64,000 nucleotides of DNA from Schistocerca nitens (lineage: Eukaryota > Arthropoda > Insecta > Orthoptera > Acrididae). The DNA is taken from assembly GCF_023898315.1 (NCBI RefSeq), contig NC_064622.1, forward strand, positions 179,200,178 to 179,264,177, read 5' to 3'. A program made the position numbers and the translations under genes. The notes under the pieces were generated by a model. It worked only from the letters and a program-made list of their open reading frames with translations. It was not told the origin of the DNA and searched no databases. Below, one piece after another: positions 20,517 to 31,801 of this stretch; position 1 is the stretch's first letter; every line of letters begins with the position of its first letter.

Positions 20517-22813
20517 ATGGCGTGTGAAAAACGTAATACTAGGCTCCAAAGTAAACTGAGACATGACAGCGAAGACGAAAGCAGTGTGTTAGCGCCACCG
20601 TGTATGAATTAACTAATATTCAAAGTAGTAATTTGGTAATTGTGCATAGGGAAATGGAGCGGGCTGCAAATAATGGTGTAGGCAGTGAAACAATTAGTGA
20701 ACAGGGAAGCATTATCGATCGATCGGTCGGCAACAGCTTGCCTCAGGAATCCGAAATGACAGGACAGAATCTCGCAAATACTGTAGATTCAGGTTTTGGG
20801 TCTTCACCGTTTTCTCAAATAAGTTAAGACACATTTTCTGCTTGTCAAAATGTGAATGTTGCCGGTGCAAATTCACTGCCGAAAAGCACTGAGGAACATG
20901 TTTCAGACACCAGTGCATTGTTATTACAATTAATACAACAAATGGGACAAACACAGCAAAAGCTTCAAAAGTTAGACACAATGGAACAAAATCTTCAAAA
21001 GTTAGACACAATGGAACAACACCAGAGACAAACATAGCAACAGTTAGACGCAATGGAACAAAATCTTCACACCACGCTTGAACAAACACGTGAAGATTTA
21101 ACTACTGAGTTACATAAAATCGAATCGAAATGTCAAAAAGTCTGTAGTGACGTAAAAACACAAATTTGTGAGCATTTCCAACCTATTTTTTCGCGTCATG
21201 AAAATGCATTACAGATTCACGAAGCAGCCATAAAAGAACTGCAAACTATTGTTCATGAAAATCATGAGATCTTGCAAGCTAAAATTGACTCAGTTGCATC
21301 TACCGATTTGGTTACGCAACTTGCAAAAAATCAGGAAAACTTAAAGGACACAGTAGATACTCTGAAAATTGATTCAGAAAGACACATGGAGGAAATTAGT
21401 TCATTATCAGAGAAAGTAGTTGAACTTTCGGATCAGCTAAATAATTTATCTACGAAGGTAGATGATAATCTGAATGACACAAAACCGGTAGTCTTTAATG
21501 ACACAGAAGAGTGCGAACAAATTAAGAAATTCAAACAAAATCAGAATGAAATTAATACGCAACACCAAAGAGAAATCAGGGAAGTACAAGATCAGCTGAC
21601 ACAGGTAATACAAGAATTACGTATTTCAGAGGACACTCGCGCCCCAATACGGGAAGAGGGACATAGAAATACGGAACAGCCACAAAATAATAACACAGCG
21701 CATTTCGGAAATTATGAAAGAAATTGGCAAGGTGCAACGAATTTTGAAATGGAACCGCCGAAACGACGTAACAATGACCGATATGCGACTCGCCGACATG
21801 ATGATTTTGACTATAAGCTGTTCATTACTACACGTAAATTTAAAACATTTAAGAATTCTGGCAACGACATTCATCCACAAGCGTGGCTCCATCAATTCTC
21901 TCATTGTTTTCCTCCCAACTGGTCATTAGAGCACAGATTAGAATTTATGTGTGGCTACTTAGAGAATGAACCAGCTGAAAGAATGCGATCAGTCATTCAC
22001 GATTTTCACAGTGAAGGAGAATTTTACCATGCCTTCCTCTCAGCATATTGGTCTCAAGCTACACAAGATCGAGTAAAACATAGCATCATGATGATGAAAC
22101 ACTTTGAACAATCTGAATTTTCCAGTCTTGTCAAATATTTTGAAGACATGTTGCATAAGAATCAATATCTTTCAAACCCATACAGCCCTTCAGAACTCAT
22201 CCGCATTTGCTTAATGAAATTGCCTGAACATTTAAGAAATATTATTTTGGCAGGACGTTGCAAAGACGACATTGAAGCTTTTCAGGGACTCTTACAAGAA
22301 TTAGAAATTGACACAGACAGTCGCGGGATGCGAAAACAGGAAAACAATCACTACAGGTCACATCCGTCACAATTCCGTGACGACAGAAACAATAACTGGA
22401 CATGACAAGTCTATTCTTACAACGCAAATCGTGACCAAAACAGACACCACCCATATGACAACCACTGGCAGAGTAATAATAGTTACAGAGAAAATTCGCA
22501 TTTCCGTAGTAATGAATATGACAGAGATTACCATAGAAACAGACAATATGGAAGCAAAAACAATTATTATCAAGGGAGACAGAATAACTTCAGACGCAAC
22601 AGTTCAGTGCACAGTTACGATTCCGGGAGAAATTCTCCACCACATGACCGACAAACAAGAAACTGTGTAAACTACCGACAAAACGACAGACCTGAATTCC
22701 ATCAGAACTGGCGGGATTCAAACAAAGCAGGGAACTCTCGACAAGGTGAATTTGTAGAAGTTAGGTCTCCTAATCCCAATAACGACGCACGCCAACGAAG
22801 AGACAGACAATGA
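20517..22813 (+). pseudogene. Gag-like protein gene (three stops, one shift)
   Basis: An ATG at 20517 opens a short frame (MACEKRNTRLQSKLRHDSED) that shifts near 20598 into one long frame running to 22813, interrupted by TAA at 20825, TAG at 21035 and TGA at 22403. The N-terminal half is a predicted coiled coil rich in Gln, Glu and Leu with a duplicated 30-base unit (QKLDTMEQNL). A capsid-like helical region follows (HPQAWLHQFSHCFPPNW, FMCGYLENEPAERM, VKYFEDMLHKNQYL), then a basic, Asn/Arg/His-rich tail without a CCHC knuckle. The role would be particle assembly and RNA packaging. It is likely inactive as written. Confidence 0.82.
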
Positions 22814-25800
22814 CTCGCACCGCAGGCAGCCACGTGCGCCGGCTGGCTCAGGGAAAAATTACATAGACGCTAACCTTGAGAAAAATTTTAGCATTCTTTA
22901 CCGATGTACCATATACCACATGATAATTCCACTGAAGCTGAAACTCTGTGTACTAGGAAGAGTAAAGGTTTACACCACATTTCACATGTAAAACCGTTTA
23001 TTGAAAGATAATCTGCTTTTTAACTTTGTGTTTGCCATATAACTATTCACTTTACGTTACCAGTATGCTTTGTCGGACTTAGAATCTATTAACATGCAAC
23101 AATGTTTGAAGTTAAATATCCAGTCAAGGACCAAGAGAACTGATTTAAACAGAAATTACGAATGCATTGTTATAGTGAACAGACGACACAGTGTTGTTAT
23201 TTGTACATTCTTCCTTGTTAGTTGCACGATCACGTAACGACTATAAGGCTCACATACTTAGAACATATACCGGCACTGCTAATGAGATTTTCATGCAACA
23301 TTTTGGTTTACTTGAAAAGACATTCTTTATTTGAAGTACTTTCTGTGGGATTAAAGATGACTTAGCATTTGGTTTCTTTGACAGCTACACAATTATATCA
23401 CGACGCTACTAATGCGTGACACAATTTACATTGTTGCTTTTGTGCTGTATCTGCTTTATATCTGCACAGTTTTTCTGAATTCTTCTGGAAAGTAAAAAAT
23501 GCTTAATAGTAACTTTGTGGTATAGCTACAATAAGACAGCCTGTTTTCTTTTTTTTTTTTTTTTGTAGCACAACAGTAAGTTACAGTGTAGTACTTTCTT
23601 GATCACGGTACTGTACGTAATAACTATGATATCTATATGCAAAGCATTTCACTTTTGTTTACCATGAGGTAAGTACATTGGCTTCTGCAGAACTTAGCTT
23701 TCGGAGAACAATAACTACGACACTTCCACAGAGATTATCTTACAGCAAGACGCACATTTAGCGCTACAGGACACGTATTTGAGTGATTAATTTTGTACTT
23801 AAATCATTTATTTTTAAAGATATTTGAAGTACAATGATACAAAGGTTTTCCATGATACATTTCATTTCCATTGCTATAATCTGTAACACCTGAGGGTATA
23901 ATTACATTAATCCTCAGGGGGTACATGCCTACTTTGTGTACCATGTGTTTGGCAAGCACAAGGAGCCCTAGCTAATATGGTATTTGCTTATACAACTTTA
24001 CACATCGGTACCATATTTTTCTAACACACAAATTGCACAGCTATCTGATCATTTAACTGAGAGATAAACATTTTTTTTTTACTACATCAGTGACACATGT
24101 TTACACAATTACACAGTTGGGTAACTTCACACTTATGAAACCGTGTTTTGTCTGTACTTTGTGAACTGTTCATATTTTTTCAGAACCATTGTGGTACTAT
24201 GAGAGCTTTGAATGACGTATTTGGTATGGGATCATGATTTTTAAAGTACGTTTGAGGTAGATGACAGTATTGAGCAGAGAATTTTTTTTAGGTTTTGAAA
24301 TTATTGGAGGAAGCTACGACGATTTTGAGAATTGACTGAGATGTTATGATATTATTACGACGACGATGTGCATTATGCTGTTGAGATATGTTTATGATCA
24401 ATAAGATGATGCTACTGTATATGAGGAATTTGAGTTTGCTATGTATTTCTTATGATGAAATATTGAAGAAGTGTCGACGAATATGTATATGTATAACAAG
24501 GTAAAGAATAATGAGTAGTGGTTAGGGACTCTGATTTGTGGAAAAGGATGTTGGAAACCAAGAATCGTACTTTAAGAGTTATGAAATGTGTGTATATGCG
24601 TGAATGTATTACTATGCTGGCGAAAATTTTTTTGACACTGTTATATTTACAGGATTTTGTTTATACAGATTTGAAACGCAAATTCTCGACCTGGGAAGTT
24701 CTTATATGAGACTGTCACTGTAAGCAAACTGGTGTCGTAAATATTTCAGTAAGAAAGTTAAGTGACCACCTGCACGTAATGCGTCGTGGGCACCCAGCTG
24801 CGTGACAGTCGCCTGGAAAAAAGCATTAGTGTGTGCCTTTCAGAGGCACAGGTGGAGAAAAAAAGGGGCCATTATCCTCGCTATTGACATTCCTTTGTAG
24901 AAAGCATTGCAAATACGACACACTCAAACATGAAAACATATGATAACACTGTGGAGCTTTTAATTTATGATATTTACTAAAATGCCTAATGAAATGATGA
25001 GAAACATTTTACATCTATTGTCTTTCTAGTTGAGAGATTGCTTATTTTGTTTAATATCTAGTTTCTAGCTGCACTGCAGCATTGGTTAAAATAAAATTTA
25101 ATAGATGTACTGATATCACTACTTTCTGTCTACAGACCCAGTAAAGAATACGTTTATGATGTACTTTCTTAGAAAAGAGAGCACAAATAATCATTTCCCT
25201 TCACAGGAACTGCATAAATAATTCTTTTACGATTTGGTAACTTATCTGCTAGAGTAAGTCAAGGTGATGCATCACTCTAGTATTAAGATGTGACATAGGT
25301 ATTAAACATGGCCATTTTTTCTGTAATATTTTTTCTGCTTGAGCTATGTCATGTTTAGATATAAGTTATTGCATTTGCTGCTGCTGTTTGCCAGGCATAG
25401 TGCTACTAAATTTCACTTTACATTACTCTGTTAAGCCAGTTTTACTACTGATTTATTTTTCTTGTTTGCTGCTCATTGCCTTATATTAGTTGTAATATTG
25501 CTGCTTGCTTTGCCAATTTGCATTTTTTTGTCATTGCTGTTTGTGTTAATTGTTTGTGCCTCTGCATTGCCTCGTCCCTTAGTTTAGCATCTGAGCTCAG
25601 TAGATTTAAGTTAGCTTAAGATGGGGTAGGCCATATAAGAGAACAAGTTGTGATGAATTGGAAGAAATGCATTGAGAAGCTATAAGAAAATGGTTTGGCC
25701 AAAAAAGTATTTTGAAAGAGGATATGAACAAAAAAAGTAGGTTTTAGGGACAACAGGTTTAGGTAGGATTTTCTTGGAAATAAATGATGAGGTAAGATAA

Positions 25801-27248
25801 TGGAAAATAAATAATGAGGTAAGAAATGTGTGAACATATAAATACAGAAAGCATGCTTGGATAGAATTTTTCTGGTGGAAACAAATGTTGAAATAAGAGG
25901 AAAGATACATGGAATGAAGTTTTGGGATGGACTGCAGAACCAAATGTCACACTGAAAACAAACCCTGTCCTGTATTTTTGTGTTATTACTCTATGTGAAT
26001 TTGTGTTTTTCCTGTCTTAATGTTTAGCTAATAAGAGTTATGTTGTAGAATTTTTCTGATAACATGTTATTTTCTTTGTAAAGATGTTTAGACATTATTT
26101 ATTCTGTTCTGTTTTAATGCTCATGTGTGAAGTTGATGTTTCGAAAGTTATTCTGATCTTTTATGTATGTACTCATGTCATAATTCCTGTAACACTGATG
26201 TATATGTTATTTCGATTCTTTTGTGAAGCCTGTACTACAAATGTTATCTGTATTGTTATGTTCTTTAATGACGTATTTTGTACCTTTGTAATTGTATTCT
26301 TATGTTATAAAATTGTAATTGACACCAGTTCATCATATTATTAACTTGTAAGTTCCATTTCACTGCACACATTTCTGTTGGTCATAGTATATGGACAATA
26401 TGTGAGAAGTAGGGACTGTTAGTGTTTGCAGGTGTGTTAATAATTCAGCAAGGGACTGGATAACAGCATTGCTGGTTCTAAGGACAATTCCAAACACTTT
26501 GTGAGTGCACAAGTGGTGGTTATGGACTTGCTATATTATCCGCAAGACTCTTCAATGGTGATTTTGCACCTGAACAGTCACAACAGATGGCTGGTGGCCA
26601 TCTCTACAAGGACTACAGTGGGTCTGCATCTTTGATGACCCACCAATAACATTATTTCTACAATGACTACAGTGGGTCTACACCTTTGCTGACTCACCAG
26701 TACCACTATTTCTACAAGGACTGCAGTAGGTCTGCATCTCTGGTGGCCCACCAATACCACAATCTCTACCAGGACTACAGTGGGTCTGCAGCTCTGGTGG
26801 CCCACCAATACCGTAATCTGTACAAGGACTACAGTGGGTCTACTCTGTGATGACCTGCCTACAAATATTCTTCAAAACTTCGAATGACTCTGCTGTGGGT
26901 TTGCTCTGTTGTGACCCAATACTTGTCTGCATGTCGAGAGTCAGTCAGCACTGTCTTTCCGTTGGGAGGACAACACTACTTCTTCAAGACTGTATGGAAA
27001 TCCACAACTTCCGCGTGCATTTTCTTTTACTGCTCAGACTTTCAGAAAAACACTGTAATTTTACTGTGATGAATGATCAGGACTGTCTTTATGGACTGTA
27101 AGAAAATTTTAGCTTTTGACCAACATTGTATCAGTAAGTGTGTGCATTTGATATCTTTGTTATTGTAATTATGAAAAATTTTATCAAATCATTATTGGCC
27201 ACTGCCCAAAACAATTTGTAAAATTTTTTGTGGGGAGCATGGGGGCTA
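22814..27248 (+). other. Long non-coding internal region of the LTR element
   Basis: About 4.4 kb follow Gag without any pol motif. The region is AT-rich and includes a 16-T run near 23550 and a 54-bp tandem repeat at 26602. A purine-rich stretch (GTGGGGAGCATGGGGGCTA, 27230-27248) abuts the 3' LTR and fits a polypurine tract for plus-strand priming. Confidence 0.75.
26602..26845. repeat. 54-bp tandem repeat, about 4.5 units
   Basis: Units start at 26602, 26656, 26710, 26764 and 26818, exactly 54 bp apart. The core is CTACAAGGACTACAGTGGGT followed by CTGCATCTCTGGTGGCCCAC. Because 54 is a multiple of three, the minus strand stays open and would give an 18-residue repeat, probably a by-product. 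It lies within the non-coding 3' part of the LTR element. Confidence 0.95.
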
Positions 27249-27610
27249 TGTAAGTAGGCTGTTTATGTTTTCTTATTGCCATCGTTACGTAGCGCTCTGT
27301 ATGAAAATCACTGGCTGTGCTGTGTGCAGTCTGTGGCTAGTTTGCATTGTTGTCTGCCATTGTGGTGTTGGGCAGCTGGATGTGAGCGGCGCGTGGCGTT
27401 GCGCAGTTGGAGGTGAGCCGCCAGCAGTGGTGGATGTGATGAGAGAAATGCCCCAGTTTTGAAATTTATAAGACTGGATGTCATGAACTGCTATGTATAT
27501 TATAATTTTTCAACACTATTAAGGTAAATAAATTGTTTGTTCTCTATTAAAATCTTTCATTTGCTAACTATGCCTTTCAGTAGTTAGTGCCTTCCGTAGT
27601 TTGAATCTTT
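27249..27610 (+). repeat. Truncated 3' LTR
   Basis: It matches the first 362 bases of the 5' LTR from TGTAAGTAGG to TTTGAATCTTT and then stops at the TA where Tc1 copy 3 begins. The remaining 210 bases of the LTR are absent from the far side of the Tc1 copy. Confidence 0.92.
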
Positions 27611-29020
27611 TACACTCCTGGAAATGGAAAAAAGAACACATTGACACCGGTGCGTCAGACCCACCATACTTGCTCCGGACACTGCGAGAGGGCTGTACAA
27701 GCAATGATCACACGCACGGCACAGCGGACACACCAGGAACCGCGGTGTTGGCCGTCGAATGGCGCTAGCTGCGCAGCATTTGTGCACCGCCGCCGTCAGT
27801 GTCAGCCAGTTTGCCGTGGCATACAGAGCTCCATCGCAGTCTTTAACACTGGTAGCATGCCGCGACAGCGTGGACGTGAACCGTATGTGCAGTTAACGGA
27901 CTTTGAGCGAGGGCGTATAGTGGGCATGCGGGAGGCCGGGTGGACGTACCGCCGAATTGCTCAACACGTGGGGCGTGAGGTCTCCACAGTACATCGATGT
28001 TGTCGCCAGTGGTCGGCGGAAGGTGCACGTGCCCGTCGACCTGGGACCGGACCGGACCGCAGCGACGCACGGATGCACGCCAAGACCGTAGGATCCTACG
28101 CAGTGCCGTAGGGGACCGCACCGCCACTTCCCAGCAAATTAGGGACACTGTTGCTCCTGGGGTATCGGCGAGGACCATTCGCAACCGTCTCCATGAAGCT
28201 GGGCTACGGTCCCGCACACCGTTAGGCCGTCTTCCGCTCACGCCCCAACATCGTGCAGCCCGCCTCCAGTGGTGTCGCGACAGGCGTGAATGGAGGGACG
28301 AATGGAGACGTGTCGTCTTCAGCGATGAGAGTCGCTTCAGCCTTGGTGCCAATGATGGTCGTATGCGTGATTGGCGCCGTGCAGGTGAGCGCCACAATCA
28401 GGACTGCATACGACCGAGGCACACAGGGCCAACACCCGGCATCATGGTGTGGGGAGCGATCTCCTACACTGGCCGTACACCACTGGTGATCGTCGAGGGG
28501 ACACTGAATAGTGCACGGTACATCCAAACCGTCATCGAACCCATCGTTCTACCATTCCTGTTCCAACAGGACAATGCACGTCCGCATGTATCCCGTGCCA
28601 CCCAACGTGCTCTAGAAGGTGTAAGTCAACTACCCTGGCCAGCAAGATCTCCGGATCTGTCCCCCATTGAGCATGTTTGGGACTGGATGAAGCGTCGTCT
28701 CACGCGGTCTGCACGTCCAGCACGAACGCTGGTCCAACTGAGGCGCCAGGTGGAAATGGCATGGCAAGCCGTTCCACAGGACTACATCCAGCATCTCTAC
28801 GATCGTCTCCATGGGAGAATAGCAGCCTGCATTGCTGCGAAAGGTGGATATACACTGTACTAGTGCCGACATTGTGCATGCTCTGTTGCCTGTGTCTATG
28901 TGCCTGTGGTTCTGTCAGTGTGATCATGTGATGTATCTGACCCCAGGAATGTGTCAATAAAGTTTCCCCTTCCTGGAACAATGAATTCACGGTGTTCTTA
29001 TTTCAATTTCCAGGAGTGTA
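27611..29020 (+). mobile_element. Tc1-like element, copy 3
   Basis: It shares ends with copies 1 and 2 but lies in the opposite orientation and is 1410 bp. TA flanks both ends. It keeps the 5 bases deleted in the others but has a 5-bp duplication and a 21-bp deletion of its own. Confidence 0.95.
27857..28863 (+). pseudogene. Tc1-like transposase, copy 3
   Basis: The start MPRQRGREPYVQL is at 27857. A tandem 5-bp duplication (GGACC repeated three times instead of two, near 28045-28060) shifts the frame. Downstream the frame is open to the TAG at 28863 with SDESRFSLG, QQDNARPHVS and SPDLSPIEHVW. A 21-bp in-frame deletion removes seven residues just before the second Asp motif (near 28559). The junction NRLHEAGLRSRTPL shows the state lacking the 5-bp deletion of copies 1 and 2. 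The Asp-Glu spacing is again 32. Inactive. Confidence 0.93.
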
Positions 29021-29672
29021 TAATTTTGCAAGTACATTTAGTCGCATATGTGTAGCCTGCCTGGAAAATGTGTCACGAAGACACTTAGTAGTAAAAATTA
29101 AAACGTCGTGCCTTATGCGGCAGTTTTACTGCATGAACAGTGTAAATGTAGTACAGGAAGCAATAAATTTTTTCCCTTTCATCATTTTGTGAGGACTGTA
29201 AGAGATAAAAAATTTCGTAACTGTTTCAAATTATGTGTAGAGTTCGTTGCAAGTAACTAAGTGCTCTCAATCTCACATACTGCAAGAATAAATTCTGGGT
29301 ATTAACGCGTCGTGGACTACGTCCCTCTTTCACCCCATCCGCACAACTTTGTTAGGTAGGTGGTTCTTACCCCCACAGCGATTGTTTCCATACAGTAAGT
29401 AATATATACAGCAAGTTTGGTTGAAATAGGCCTAGTAGGTTAAGAGGAGATGTGGAATATCCAGACGTCTATCCATTTTTATTATGTGTGTAAATTCACC
29501 TTTTGCGTTTGGATGACAGTTGTTTCTACAAAACATGCTACTTTGTTTTCTAGGATTGATTGAATTAAAATGACTTTTACAAAAAAGTTCTTTAACTGAT
29601 TTTTGATACTCTATCATAACTTGCCTCGTTGACACTTGACGCTCTTTTTGAATTATTGAAGGACTAGGTGTC
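29021..29672. other. Unassigned DNA with one dispersed-repeat copy
   Basis: Around 29355-29440 is the complement of the repeat described at 13262 (TTCTTACCCCCACAGCGATT; CAAGTTTGGTTGAAATAGGC). No coding similarity was seen. Confidence 0.5.
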
Positions 29673-29863
29673 GCCGGCCGAAGTGGCCGTGCGGTTAAAG
29701 GCGCTGCAGTCTGGAACCGCAAGACCGCTACGGTCGCAGGTTCGAATCCTGCCTCGGGCATGGATGTTTGTGATGTCCTTAGGTTAGTTAGGTTTAACTA
29801 GTTCTAAGTTCTAGGGGACTAATGACCTCAGCAGTTGAGTCCCACAGTGCTCAGAGCCATTTT
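29673..29863 (+). repeat. tRNA-derived SINE (family 1), full length
   Basis: It starts GCCGGCCGAAGTGGCCGTGC, has the B box GGTTCGAATCC and ends TGCTCAGAGCCATTTT. A perfect 11-bp duplication (GACTAGGTGTC) lies at 29662-29672 and 29864-29874. Confidence 0.95.
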
Positions 29864-29874
29864 GACTAGGTGTC

Positions 29875-31030
29875 CCATGAAACCTATTACTTTTAGTCAT
29901 TATAGATCCTCAATTCAGAGTAGCAAAATATGAAGGGCTTATTTCAATAGTGGTACAAGTCCATTACCTCCACTTTTCTGCTGAAATTAATGATCCAAAC
30001 AAACAGAAAGAAAGGTTCATCTCCAGCAAGAAGCCATATGCTTGAATATTTCTGGTGTCTAAACTGCAGATTTTTCAATGCTCATTTAACTTTAGGACTC
30101 TGTATCTCAACATGAACAAAAATGGACCTGTACCACTATTGAAATAAGGCCTTCATATGGTGTGCTAAGTTTAACTGGTTTCAACATTAAAAATATGGGC
30201 TTCTTACATGAAGCCTTAAATACAATTTCAGAAGTTTTATTTGATATCTGCAGGTTCAGCAAGCAGTGAGCAGTATTGGGTTGTTAAAAGCATGTCTTGT
30301 GCATAACAAAAACTGAATTTTCGTAATATCATGTTAAGTCGGGACCAAAGAACCTACTTCAAGGTGCTGCGATTGACTTTCCTTCAGTAATAGATAAACG
30401 ATTTTTTAAATTATATCTCAACAAGGTTGTTGTGCGTGCAGTACGATATACTCAAGTTAGGAGAGATTATGTGGAACACCTGAAGTACTGAAAGCCATTA
30501 TCGCAACTTTTCTCTATTTTTTATTAATCTAGTTTCGAAAATTTTTGTACTGACGAGGTATATTGCTGTCTACGAAACGTATCGATGTGTTTTAATGATC
30601 GTAAAGTAACCATTTCTCTTTCTCGCCAGCGGAGATTCATTTACAGAGTTATATATAATATCAGAGTAACCAAACAAATATCTGACAACGTTAAGGCGCG
30701 TCTACGCTGAGCGTGCCTCGCCAAACACACCGTGCCTATTGTCGGTACATCAAAGGAAGCGGGGAGTTCGCTTGCGACGAGTTTGAAATAGCCGCGCCGC
30801 GATATGCGCCGCGCTGCGCCAGTAAATCCGGTTGGTGCGCATGCAGGGTCACGGCTGCAGCGAATCAAGATTGCAAGTTCCGCATTTATTGTGCTGTATC
30901 GTCCTTTAAAAAGAGTAAAAGCCGTCGTCCATCTGCAGGACTAGTGTAAAAACGCAGACCAAAGTCGGTGGAAACAACCTTTTCAGTGTTGGTAGGACTG
31001 GACAGTTAGAAAATTTTTATCGGATGCCGT
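29875..31030. other. Unassigned DNA with a CpG-rich patch
   Basis: Most of this is AT-rich with no recognised feature. At about 30690-30860 the sequence becomes GC- and CpG-rich (GCCGCGCCGCGATATGCGCC), unusual here. Short frames cross it on both strands, but none shows a family motif. An unannotated 5' region or a repeat fragment are both possible. Confidence 0.4.
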
Positions 31031-31207
31031 TCGAAAACTTTGAATGTTTGTTGTATTTGAATCACGACTAATAGACACAAACTGTGCAACTGCAATATTT
31101 TGTAGAGAGTCTGGCAGTAAAAACATGTTCCGCTTTCTGGCAGTTAGAGATTCCTTTATGAGTCTGATGAAGCTATTCAAGATATCCAAAGTATACCAAC
31201 GATTGAC

Positions 31208-31500
31208 ATGTGGAATAGTCGGGTCTACTGCCGGATGTTTGTGTCGCTCTGGCACAATATTTCGGCCACGTAACTCGTTGCCTTCTTCAAGTGCTACCTG
31301 AGACAGCCGTATTGGAGGATCTTGTCCAGTATTTATGCCCAGAGGGCGCTGGGTGCTCTCTTTGCCGTCCGCGCCCGCCTGGTGCTGCTGTGAGGTGTAA
31401 GTCTCAGGTAGCACCTGAAGAAGGCAACGAGTTACGTGGCCGAAATATTGTGCCAGAGCGACACAAACATCCGGCAGTAGACCTGATTATTCCACATGTC
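31208..31500. repeat. Inverted repeat, possible Penelope-like terminal repeat
   Basis: Two arms of about 95 bp (31208-31306 and 31403-31497) are near-perfect complements around a 97-bp spacer. Each arm, in its own orientation, reads CTCAGGTAGCAC, then [C/T]TGAAGA, AGGCAACGAGTTACGTGGCC and GAAATATTGTGCC. This resembles the CTGANGA...GAAA arrangement reported for hammerhead motifs in terminal repeats of Penelope-like retroelements. No reverse transcriptase was found nearby. Confidence 0.6.
31415..31471 (+). ncRNA. Hammerhead-ribozyme-like motif (tentative)
   Basis: CTGAAGA (31415-31421) and CGAAA (31441-31445) fit the two conserved strands of a hammerhead core. A short GGC/GCC helix II joins them, and TTGTG/CACAA gives a helix III. 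ATC at 31469-31471 would be the cleavage triplet. Helix I does not pair well by eye and helix II needs one shifted base, so activity is uncertain. The opposite arm has TTGAAGA, losing the first core base. Confidence 0.35.
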
Positions 31501-31801
31501 AAGATCTCGCCGGGAAAGCCTGAAGAGTTACATACCAACGATTGTCATGTAACTCTGCATATTGTTCTTCGATTCATCAGTTTCGAAACCGACACCATTG
31601 CCAATAACTATTTTTGTTTTGTTTTGGTGTGATAAATATTGTCCTGAGGGTTCTACAATTCCCATTTTTCTCTACAGAGATGTATAAGATGTTCAGTTCC
31701 TTCAGAGCTCCACTCCATAGTTAATGAGAACACGCCACTGCGATACGAAAACATTTAGTCACTGGATCATTGCACTTACGAACATACAGCCGTTCACGAA
31801 A

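Larger units (their letters stand above)
19641..27610 (+). mobile_element. Gag-only LTR retroelement, 3' end truncated
   Basis: The 5' LTR (19641-20212), a Gag-like gene (20517-22813), about 4.4 kb without coding capacity and a partial 3' LTR (27249-27610) form one element of about 8 kb. I find no protease, reverse transcriptase, RNase H or integrase motif anywhere inside. It is therefore a candidate non-autonomous element that depends on a partner polymerase. The two LTRs differ at roughly a dozen sites over 360 bp by eye. The 3' LTR ends at the Tc1 copy, and the sequence beyond is not LTR, so a deletion accompanied or followed that insertion. Confidence 0.88.

Noticed and set aside
26578-26808. 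Minus-strand repeat protein of 76 residues (18-residue units)
   Set aside because: The frame is open because the tandem unit is 54 bp. There is no independent sign of coding.
26602-26845. CRISPR array
   Set aside because: The units are contiguous 54-bp tandem repeats without spacers, in a eukaryotic LTR element.
30641-30949. Short open frames over a CpG-rich patch
   Set aside because: No family motif, no clear splice sites, and both strands are open because of composition. Left as unassigned DNA.
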